Source: Vulcanimicrobiia bacterium (lineage in GTDB: Bacteria > Eremiobacterota > Eremiobacteria > Baltobacterales > Baltobacteraceae). Taken from it: a stretch of 9,018 nucleotides of DNA. Below the pieces are notes generated by a model. It saw only the letters and a program-made list of their open reading frames with translations. It did no database searches and was not told the origin of the DNA. The position numbers and the translations under genes are program-made. Location: contig JAMXLG010000406.1 in NCBI GenBank assembly GCA_024281135.1, positions 1 to 9,018 of the forward strand. The letters are read 5' to 3'. Shown here in pieces: positions 1 to 4,846 of the stretch (the stretch's first letter is position 1; each line of letters begins with the position of its first letter).

Positions 1-53
1 ACGTATTTTGGCGTGGCCGGCAATGCTTTAGCCGGTCGCTCTGCAAGCTCCAT
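1..53 (-). CDS. N-terminal start of an unidentified protein (partial, runs off left edge)
   Basis: On the minus strand downstream of glyS, an AGGAGGGAG Shine-Dalgarno sequence sits 6 nt before an ATG at 53. This opens a stop-free frame reading MELAERPAKALPATPKY to the window edge. A second in-frame ATG at 101, with a poorer ribosome site, would add 16 residues. The strong ribosome site and spacing are seen directly; the identity of the protein is not recoverable from 17 residues. It follows the glyS stop by 68 bp on the same strand and so may be co-transcribed with it. A large enzyme with a short unstructured N-terminus is possible, but I cannot name it. Confidence 0.55.
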   Translation of the reverse strand, partial: MELAERPAKALPATPKY

Positions 54-121
54 TTGCTCCCTCCTGGCGGATTTCAGAGAACTATCCCCACCCGAGAGCA
101 TTTCCTCACCTTGCGTACATC

Positions 122-1468
122 CTACGCGCGGAGACGGTCTGCAAAATACCGCTCCAGCGCGTCGGCTGCAACGCGTTCTTGACGCATGGAATCACGCTCG
201 CGCACCGTCACGGTGGTGTCCTCGAGCGTATCGTAATCAATCGTCACACAAAAAGGAGTGCCGATCTCATCTTGACGCCGGTACAGCTGGCCTATATTCC
301 CTTCGTCGTATTGCGTACGATGCAGCGGGCGCAAGCCTGCTTCGATCGACTGCGCGCGTTGGACGAGCTCGGGTTTGTTGCGCGCTAGGGAAAAGACCGC
401 CACTTGCACGGGTGCGATGTACGGGTGGAAACGCAACACGATTCGTTCTGTGTCCTTGCCGTTTGGATCCACACTCTTTTCGCGTTCGAACGCGTCGACC
501 AACATCGTCAACGTCGTGCGATCCATCCCAGCGGAACTCTCGATGAGAATCGGCGTGTAATGCGTCTTCGCCGCCTCATCGAAGAAGCGCAAGTCTTTGC
601 CCGAGAGCTTCATGTGCGCGTCGAGATCGTACGTGCCGCGATGCGCGATCGATTCGAGTTCGCCCCAGCCCCACGGGAAAAGATACTCCACGTCGATGCC
701 GGCCTTCGCGTAGTGCGGACGTTCTTCGGGTTTGAGCTCGTAGAAACGTAAACGATCGGCTTTGATCCCGTACTTCGAATACCAAGCTTTACGTAGTTCG
801 ACCCAGTCCTGAAACGCGGTCAAATCATTCCCGTCGTCAGGAACGAAATATTCGAGCTCGGCCTGTTCGAATTCGCGCACGCGGAAGGTAAAGTTTCCCG
901 GCGTGATTTCGTTGCGGAACGATTTGCCGATTTGCGCAATACCGAACGGCGGGCGCTTGCGCGCGGTTTGGTAGACGTTTTTGAAGTTGACGAAGATGCC
1001 TTGGGCGGTTTCCGGGCGCAGATACGCAACGGACGCCGAGTCTTCCATCGGCCCGACCTGCGTCTTCATCATAAGACTGAAGTTGCGCGGCTCGGTGAAG
1101 CTATCTTTGCTTCCGCAATCCGGGCACTGATTCGGATTCTTCAGATGATCCAGTCGGAAGCGGTGTTTGCACACCTTGCAATCCACGAGCTTGTCGTGGA
1201 ACTGCGCTAGATGGCCAGATGCTTCCCACGTCGAGGGGTGCATGATGATCGACGAGTCGAACGCGACGACGTCATCGCGGAGTTCAACCGTGTCGCGCCA
1301 CCAGGCGTCCTTGACGTTGCGCTTCAGGATTGCGCCGAGCGGACCGTAATCCCAGAAACCGTTGATTCCGCCGTAAATCTCACTGGATTGAAAAATAAAG
1401 CCGCGGCGCTTCGCGAGCGCCGTGATTTCGTCCATCGTCACGTTTGTCTGGGGGGCCGCCGTATCCAT
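122..1468 (-). CDS. glyS: Glycyl-tRNA synthetase, single-chain (dimeric) class II type
   Basis: Charges tRNA-Gly with glycine using ATP in the cytosol. The chain is about 448 residues, normal for the homodimeric type and unlike the alpha2-beta2 type. In order it shows: the N-terminal signature KRRGFIFQSSEIYGG followed by WDYGPLG; a zinc-ribbon-like insert with cysteines near 97, 100, 115 and 118; class II motif 2 (FRNEITPGNF, about 184-193) followed by the REFEQAELEYF stretch; motif 3 (GMDRTTLTML, about 314-323); and a C-terminal anticodon-binding domain from about 343 (HPYIAPVQVAVF). I prefer the ATG at 1468. A TTG at 1489 and an ATG at 1435, which matches the usual family start, are alternatives, and none has a strong Shine-Dalgarno. 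It is the last complete gene of the left minus-strand run, 62 bp after the second VOC gene. The symbol glyS or glyQS is used for this type. Confidence 0.97.
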   Translation of the reverse strand: MDTAAPQTNVTMDEITALAKRRGFIFQSSEIYGGINGFWDYGPLGAILKRNVKDAWWRDTVELRDDVVAFDSSIIMHPSTWEASGHLAQFHDKLVDCKVCKHRFRLDHLKNPNQCPDCGSKDSFTEPRNFSLMMKTQVGPMEDSASVAYLRPETAQGIFVNFKNVYQTARKRPPFGIAQIGKSFRNEITPGNFTFRVREFEQAELEYFVPDDGNDLTAFQDWVELRKAWYSKYGIKADRLRFYELKPEERPHYAKAGIDVEYLFPWGWGELESIAHRGTYDLDAHMKLSGKDLRFFDEAAKTHYTPILIESSAGMDRTTLTMLVDAFEREKSVDPNGKDTERIVLRFHPYIAPVQVAVFSLARNKPELVQRAQSIEAGLRPLHRTQYDEGNIGQLYRRQDEIGTPFCVTIDYDTLEDTTVTVRERDSMRQERVAADALERYFADRLRA

Positions 1469-1497
1469 AAGGGTTGATAGATTTATCAAGCACCCTT
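1469..1497 (-). promoter_or_regulatory. Palindromic hairpin abutting the glyS start codon
   Basis: Read on the minus strand, AAGGG, a TGC bulge and TTGATA pair across an AATC loop with TATCAA and CCCTT. That is 11 base pairs ending exactly at the preferred ATG. It could be a protein-binding operator or a leader hairpin occluding initiation. It overlaps the alternative TTG start at 1489. Pairing is seen; function is inferred. Confidence 0.35.
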
Positions 1498-1512
1498 AAA
1501 ACCCTAGAAGCG

Positions 1513-1529
1513 CGCCCCTCGCCGGGGCG
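1513..1529 (-). terminator. Weak GC hairpin between VOC gene and glyS
   Basis: CGCCCC and GGGGCG pair over a 5-nt loop just after the VOC stop codon. A short TTTT run appears on the minus strand at 1501-1498, about 12 nt past the stem, which is too far for a good intrinsic terminator. It may attenuate read-through into glyS rather than stop it. Confidence 0.25.
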
Positions 1530-1530
1530 G

Positions 1531-1905
1531 CTAGGTGGCCGCCGCGCTGACCGGCTGTGCAAACGTAAGGTGATTGCCGAACGGGTCGATCACGGTGAAT
1601 TCACGCGTGCCCCACTCTTGGTCCACAATACCGGGATTCATGTACCCGTAGTTTTTCACTTTCAACTCGGCGTACAGATCGTCGACACTGGTGACATCGA
1701 TGCGAATATGTGCTCCCGGACTTCCGTCACCATGGTGCTCGCTAAGAAAGAGCGGCAGGCCATCGCGGGAGACGCCCATGAACAGCGGTGCGCCGTCATG
1801 GAACCGGTGCTCGAAATCAATCCTAAAACCGAGATAGCCGAGATAAAACTCGCGCGCCTTCGCAACGTCGAACATGCGTAGAATGGGGATTGCTCGTTGT
1901 AACAC
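1531..1905 (-). CDS. Glyoxalase/bleomycin-resistance-like VOC protein (Glyoxalase_7-type)
   Basis: A 124-residue single-module VOC protein with paired beta-alpha-beta-beta-beta units. The signature is IPILRMFDVAKAREFYLGYLGF at the start (strand plus helix), GAHIRIDV at the mid-strand, and WGTREFTVIDPFGNHLTF at the end. This arrangement matches the small glyoxalase-superfamily proteins annotated near bleomycin-resistance proteins. In that family these act as metal enzymes or as binding proteins; the substrate here is unknown. The start is a GTG, with a GAGG ribosome site about 8 nt upstream. It lies 15 bp after the stop of the preceding VOC gene, so the two are almost certainly co-transcribed. 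Genuine bleomycin resistance cannot be claimed from sequence. Confidence 0.88.
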   Translation of the reverse strand: MLQRAIPILRMFDVAKAREFYLGYLGFRIDFEHRFHDGAPLFMGVSRDGLPLFLSEHHGDGSPGAHIRIDVTSVDDLYAELKVKNYGYMNPGIVDQEWGTREFTVIDPFGNHLTFAQPVSAAAT

Positions 1906-1920
1906 GCGCTCGCCCTCGGC

Positions 1921-2361
1921 TTAATCGGGCACGTCTATGCGTGGGTCGTGCGTAATCTCCCAAAGGTGCCCATCAGGATCTTTGAGATATCCCGAGTAGA
2001 CGCCCCACGGACGATCGTACGGTTTCTGCGTTAGCGTTGCCCCCGCTTCTTTCGCGCGTTTTAGTACGTTGTCGACGTCTTCTCTCGTTTTCGTTGCATA
2101 ACCGAGACTGAATTCCGTCGAACTGCGCGGCCCGTCGGCAATCGTCGCATCCTTTGCGAGATCGGAGCGCCGGTAGAGTCCCAGCATTAATCCACCGCGC
2201 AGTTCGAAGAATACAATCTCACCCGACGCTTCCGTTTCGCTACCGGCAAATTCGCTTCCAATGACGCCCTTCGTCGGCAATCCAAGGCCGTCCCGATAAA
2301 ACGCGAGCGATCTCTCCAAGTCGCGAACCGCCAAATTAACGAAATTGAGTCGTGGCTTCAT
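1921..2361 (-). CDS. VOC family protein (glyoxalase/dioxygenase fold)
   Basis: A 146-residue VOC protein. The N-terminal half carries LNFVNLAVRDLERSLAFYRDGLGLPT, with the FYRDGLGL helix typical of the superfamily, and a mid strand with FFELRGGLMLGLY. The C-terminal half has the helix of REDVDNVLKRAKEAG and ends in YLKDPDGHLWEITHDP, whose Glu is the usual metal-ligand position. The first-strand ligand is not an obvious His, so metal binding is uncertain. Its ATG overlaps the TGA of the upstream SnoaL-like gene as ATGA, indicating translational coupling. Sequence similarity to the neighbouring VOC protein is low, so this is a pairing of two subfamilies rather than a recent duplication. Substrate unknown. 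Confidence 0.9.
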   Translation of the reverse strand: MKPRLNFVNLAVRDLERSLAFYRDGLGLPTKGVIGSEFAGSETEASGEIVFFELRGGLMLGLYRRSDLAKDATIADGPRSSTEFSLGYATKTREDVDNVLKRAKEAGATLTQKPYDRPWGVYSGYLKDPDGHLWEITHDPRIDVPD

Positions 2362-2786
2362 TGCGCCGTTGCCCCTAAGACACCGGTATCTTTCATGAGC
2401 CCAAGCGTATCGAAGACCTCGTGAAATTCTTTGATCCGGTCGCCGTCGAATTTAAGCATGACGAAGACGACTGACTCCACGCGTTTTCCCGATGCCGTTG
2501 CTCCAAGAAACGTCCCGGTCTGCGTGCCGCGCCAAACCTCGCGAAGCATTGCCGTTTCGCCTTCGCAAACCAGCTCGGTAATTGTGTGGGAGCTATCGGA
2601 AAACGCTGACGCGAACGTCTGCATCACACCTTTGAACTGGTCGCGATCCAACTCTTGCCCCGGCACGAAGGCCTTGAAATCTTGAGTGACAATCTCATCA
2701 AACCGCGTCCATGGGACTTTCCCGCTCTGCATGTCATCGATCAGCGCAAAAATGCTGCGCACGCGTTCATCGCTGGCTACCGGCAT
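2358..2786 (-). CDS. SnoaL-like / NTF2-fold ester cyclase family protein
   Basis: A 142-residue NTF2-fold protein. The SnoaL-type pattern is visible: FKAFVPGQELDRDQFKGVM early, ASAFSDSSHTI in the middle, then WRGTQTGTFLGATASGK and a closing strand DRIKEFHEVFDTLGLMKDTG. Family members act as polyketide cyclases, ester cyclases or small-molecule isomerases, and many are uncharacterised stress-related proteins, so no reaction is assigned. I chose the ATG at 2786 because it begins MPVASDERV just before the first helix and has GGAAGGAGAGG upstream. A longer frame reaching 2894 would add 36 residues out of character for the family. The first 10 bases overlap the end of the upstream gene, and its stop overlaps the next ATG. 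Confidence 0.85.
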   Translation of the reverse strand: MPVASDERVRSIFALIDDMQSGKVPWTRFDEIVTQDFKAFVPGQELDRDQFKGVMQTFASAFSDSSHTITELVCEGETAMLREVWRGTQTGTFLGATASGKRVESVVFVMLKFDGDRIKEFHEVFDTLGLMKDTGVLGATAQ

Positions 2787-3163
2787 TCGGACGTTGCCTC
2801 TCCTTCCCAATAATGGAGTTCGCTTCCAGATTTGGAAAAATGGCGAATGATAACCTTGCCGTTCGTCGACTTTTGAACGTTCGTCCACGTCCATACGCCT
2901 GCTACCGGACCCGGCGACGTTGCAGACGAGGCCTCCCCATCGCTCGTCAACTGCGTGCGAACGTAACGCCGGCGCTGTGCGTCATACGCAAAGACAATGA
3001 TTTCCGAAGAATTCGAGTCGTAATTGCGTTGCACGAGCAACCGTTTATCCGTCGTAAAGGACGTATCCGAGAAAAACCGCGTAGGCGGCCGATGCGGTGA
3101 ATGCGCGACGCAGGTTTGATGCGTACTATAGAGCGTCGCTAGCGCCGTTAACTCCGCAATCAT
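2777..3163 (-). CDS. Small beta-rich protein of unknown function
   Basis: A 128-residue protein that I do not recognise as a named family. From about residue 53 it looks like alternating beta strands: IIVFAYDAQRRRYVRTQL, then a Ser/Thr-rich turn, VAGVWTWTN, and KVIIRHFSKSGSELHYWEGE. This layout recalls small lipocalin-like or exported proteins, but the N-terminus lacks a signal peptide. Two cysteines (18 and 127, one near each end) could pair if it were exported. It is the first gene of the left operon and its stop overlaps the SnoaL-like start by 10 bp. The ATG at 3163 follows a consensus TATAAT so closely that a leaderless mRNA is predicted. It could also be a truncated version of a longer exported protein. 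Confidence 0.65.
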   Translation of the reverse strand: MIAELTALATLYSTHQTCVAHSPHRPPTRFFSDTSFTTDKRLLVQRNYDSNSSEIIVFAYDAQRRRYVRTQLTSDGEASSATSPGPVAGVWTWTNVQKSTNGKVIIRHFSKSGSELHYWEGEATSECR

Positions 3164-3169
3164 CTCCTC

Positions 3170-3197
3170 ATTATAGTTGCTCGGCCGCCGTTGCGAA
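3170..3197 (-). promoter_or_regulatory. Promoter for the left minus-strand operon
   Basis: On the minus strand, a TTCGCA -35 (4 of 6 to TTGACA, 3197-3192) is followed by a 16-nt spacer and a perfect TATAAT -10 (3175-3170). Only GAGGAG separates the -10 from the ATG at 3163, which places the expected +1 on or next to the start codon. It is the only sigma70-like site of this quality I saw in the window. Confidence 0.6.
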
Positions 3198-3233
3198 GTT
3201 AGTGAGGGTGTGATACGGTCGGAACCGCAAGGG

Positions 3234-3293
3234 GTATCAATCCGACAGATACACCGAAACGCGCGAGGCGTCGCAGTAATGCGGCGCCTCGTT
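3234..3293. repeat. 60-nt direct repeat with hairpin, copy A
   Basis: Matches copy B at 3662-3721 without gaps at 52 of 60 positions. The last 38 nt, from GAAACGCGCGAGGCG onward, differ at only one base. The core folds as an 11-bp stem, GAGGCGTCGCA (3265-3275) with TGCGGCGCCTC (3280-3290), closed by a GTAA loop; the single difference from copy B keeps a G-T pair. No T-tract follows on the plus strand, so this copy is a poor terminator. It resembles a REP-type interspersed palindrome. Confidence 0.75.
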
Positions 3294-3324
3294 CAGTGAT
3301 TGAGGCGCGATCTGCGGCGTCCGC

Positions 3325-3350
3325 CGCACCCTTTGAATCGCCAGGGTGCG
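3325..3350. repeat. 8-bp stem hairpin in intergenic region
   Basis: CGCACCCT (3325-3332) and AGGGTGCG (3343-3350) pair across a 10-nt loop. A smaller GCGGC/GCCGC hairpin lies immediately to its left. Together with copy A these form a cluster of stem-loops over 3256-3350. No T-run follows on either strand, so I read them as part of a palindromic intergenic repeat block rather than as terminators. Confidence 0.4.
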
Positions 3351-3504
3351 TGGAAAGACTTCAACGTCGCAACTGCAACACTGTGTCGCGGACGATTGCG
3401 GATGGCGCGACTTCAGGATGACAGCGCTGCATAGGCACAATCGGCATTGATGCCTCGCTTTAGCTGACAAAAACGATTACTTGTGTCACGGCTCTTGTCA
3501 TGGA

Positions 3505-3522
3505 CGTTCACGCGCGTGAACG
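3505..3522. promoter_or_regulatory. 18-bp perfect palindrome, possible operator
   Basis: CGTTCACGCGCGTGAACG is a perfect palindrome beginning 23 bp before the paired stem of the tRNA-like element. Its size and symmetry suit a dimeric repressor site. A TTGTCA hexamer lies just before it at 3495-3500, but no convincing -10 follows. A regulatory role is inferred only. Confidence 0.35.
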
Positions 3523-3527
3523 AGCAG

Positions 3528-3606
3528 GGCTGGGGCGCTTCGATGGTGTTGACTGCCGGCCTGATACACCGTGCAGCACCGGGTTCGATTCCCGGGCGCT
3601 CCAGCC
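3528..3606 (+). ncRNA. tRNA-like element: T arm and acceptor without normal D/anticodon arms
   Basis: The 3' part is a textbook tRNA T arm, CCGGG-TTCGATT-CCCGG (3579-3595). It is joined without a gap to GCGCTCC plus A (3596-3603) as acceptor strand and discriminator. The 5' strand GGGGCGC (3532-3538) pairs fully with it (one G-T), and the pairing extends outward to 11 bp (3528-3538 with 3596-3606). The 38 nt between cannot form standard D and anticodon arms. Instead there is a 15-nt stemless linker ending GGTGTTGAC, and then a helix CTGCCGG/CCGTGCAG with one bulge and a 9-nt loop. This topology resembles the tRNA-like domain of tmRNA (stemless D loop, helix P2 next to the T arm), but the tag-reading region is absent. 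CCA is not encoded. It could be a degenerate tRNA, a tmRNA-derived relic or a new small RNA. Confidence 0.45.
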
Positions 3607-3675
3607 GCAACGGCCCACCCCGTCGTTGCGAAGACGCTTACTGTGTGCTAATGTCTGCTTTGTATCAGGCCGGCA
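3554..3675. repeat. 15-bp perfect inverted repeat spanning the T arm
   Basis: TGCCGGCCTGATACA (3554-3568) is the exact reverse complement of TGTATCAGGCCGGCA (3661-3675), with 92 nt between the arms. The left arm lies inside the tRNA-like element and the right arm overlaps the start of repeat copy B. In RNA this would compete with the local helix of the tRNA-like fold. Confidence 0.7.
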
Positions 3676-3721
3676 AGCACATCGAAACGCGCGAGGCGCC
3701 GCAGTAATGCGGCGCCTCGTT
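3662..3721. repeat. 60-nt direct repeat with hairpin, copy B
   Basis: Second copy of the repeat at 3234-3293, in the same orientation. It begins GTATCA like copy A and ends in the nearly invariant 38-nt hairpin block, here with a perfectly complementary 11-bp stem and GTAA loop. It lies between the tRNA-like element and the end of rlmN. Confidence 0.75.
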
Positions 3722-3726
3722 TATTT
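3693..3726 (+). terminator. Likely intrinsic terminator, plus strand
   Basis: GAGGCGCCGCA (3693-3703) and TGCGGCGCCTC (3708-3718) form a perfect 11-bp GC-rich stem with a GTAA loop, followed by GTTTATTT. The T-tract is on the plus strand, which suits a transcript from the tRNA-like region. On the minus strand, where rlmN ends at 3729, the stem is followed by GCGCGTTTCG, a weaker tract, so it may also serve rlmN less efficiently. Confidence 0.55.
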
Positions 3727-3728
3727 CG

Positions 3729-4826
3729 CTACGCCGTTGCGGCGGGTCTCTTTGCTTTGGGTTGTGTTTCGGCGCGGAGTTGCCCGCAGGCTGCGGAGAT
3801 GTCGCGGCCCATGTTGTGGCGGACGGTGCTTGGGACGCCGGCTTTGTCGAGAACCGCCGCAAACGCCCAAATTCGTTCGTCGGCGGTGCCTTGGAACGGC
3901 CCATCCGGCGTGGAGTTGTACGGAATCAGATTGACGTGGTAGAGCTTACCGCGCATCAGATCGGCGAGTTCGTGCGCGCATTCTTCGGTATCGTTGACAC
4001 CTTCGAGCATCACGTATTCAAAGAAGACTTTGCGATTCGTCTTTTCGACGTAGCGCTCGACCGCGGCCATCAACTCGGCGGTGTCGAATTTGCGGTTGAC
4101 CGGCATGATAGTGCTGCGCACGCGGTCGCTCGGGGCATGCAGCGAGATCGCAAGATTCACTTGCAAGCCTTCATCTGCAAATCGGTCGATCTTATCGACG
4201 AGGCCCACTGTCGAAATCGTGATGTGCCGATGACCAAGACCTAGCCCGTGCGGGTCGTGTAGCAGCGCAACGGCATTCATCACGGAATCGTAGTTATGGA
4301 ACGGCTCGCCCATACCCATGAACACGATGTTGGTGATGCGCTTACCTCGTGATTGCAACTCACGCGCGAAAAAGCGCGCTTGATCGAAAATCTCCGTCGC
4401 ATCGAGATTGCGTGTGAATCCGGCTTGTCCCGTCGAACAGAACGCGCATGCAAATGCGCATCCGGCTTGCGAGGAGATGCACACGGTCGTGCGATCGCCG
4501 TAATGCTCCATGAGCACAGCTTCGACTTCGTTGCCGTCGCGCAGCCGGAACAATCCCTTCGTCGTTTGCCCGTCGTTCGAACCCTGCAACACGACCGGTG
4601 TAACCGACGAGAACGCAACGCCGCGCGCGGAAAGTTCGGAGCGCAGTTCCTTTGGAAGCGTCGTAACGGTGTCGATATCCTCGACCAATTCCTTAGTCGC
4701 GGCGCGGTAGAGTTGTTTGAGGCGAAACGGCTTGAGGTCGTAAGCATGCACGAATTCGTCGGCACCGGCAAAGCCGGCCCGGCGCGCAACATCGTCAACC
4801 CAAATACGAAGGGGATCCCTGGTCAT
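3729..4826 (-). CDS. rlmN: Dual-specificity rRNA/tRNA adenine C2-methyltransferase RlmN
   Basis: A radical SAM enzyme that methylates C2 of an adenosine in the peptidyl-transferase centre of 23S rRNA (A2503 in E. coli) and A37 in certain tRNAs. The chain is 365 residues, typical for the family. The iron-sulfur motif CX3CX2C is at C123, C127 and C130. The two catalytic cysteines are placed as in E. coli: C116 (VCISSQ) and C347 (DISAACGQL). FMGMGEPFHNYD (169-180) is the SAM-binding GEP motif, and ISLHAPSDRVRSTIMPVN and VRHNMGRDI are further family signatures. The 4-Fe and mechanistic residues are all present, so it should be active. It begins 20 bp after the UDG stop, with a weak GGGG ribosome site, and ends at the hairpin of copy B. 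The short C-terminal tail (PKAKRPAATA) is unremarkable. Confidence 0.98.
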   Translation of the reverse strand: MTRDPLRIWVDDVARRAGFAGADEFVHAYDLKPFRLKQLYRAATKELVEDIDTVTTLPKELRSELSARGVAFSSVTPVVLQGSNDGQTTKGLFRLRDGNEVEAVLMEHYGDRTTVCISSQAGCAFACAFCSTGQAGFTRNLDATEIFDQARFFARELQSRGKRITNIVFMGMGEPFHNYDSVMNAVALLHDPHGLGLGHRHITISTVGLVDKIDRFADEGLQVNLAISLHAPSDRVRSTIMPVNRKFDTAELMAAVERYVEKTNRKVFFEYVMLEGVNDTEECAHELADLMRGKLYHVNLIPYNSTPDGPFQGTADERIWAFAAVLDKAGVPSTVRHNMGRDISAACGQLRAETQPKAKRPAATA

Positions 4827-4846
4827 GACAGCACCCCATCATACCA

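Noticed and set aside
13..546. 177-codon plus-strand frame at the left edge
   Set aside because: Antisense to glyS, with composition typical of an antisense frame in GC-rich DNA.
1469..1530. T-box riboswitch upstream of glyS
   Set aside because: AAGGGTGC resembles part of the T-box sequence, but there is no specifier stem, the rest of the motif is missing, and the leader is far too short.
3532..3603. Canonical tRNA gene (for example with a GAT anticodon in CTGATAC)
   Set aside because: The T arm and acceptor fit, but the only placements that put CTGATAC in a 7-nt anticodon loop leave mismatched anticodon stems and no D stem.
3237..3610. Short minus-strand reading frames ending NEAPHYCDASRVS and similar
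   Set aside because: They read through the palindromic repeats, recur because the repeat recurs, and have no ribosome site or protein-like composition.
3240..3680. Complete or circularly permuted tmRNA (ssrA)
   Set aside because: The acceptor 5' strand and T arm are 40 nt apart in the normal order, with no tag frame between. Short frames nearby (for example ADKNDYL near 3463, or GCGAAGACG at 3629) do not end in the usual Ala-Leu-Ala-Ala-type tail, and the order is not the permuted one.
3500..3934. 144-codon plus-strand frame across the tRNA-like region and the rlmN end
   Set aside because: Arg/Cys-rich low-quality translation, antisense to RlmN and running through the hairpins; it is a shadow.
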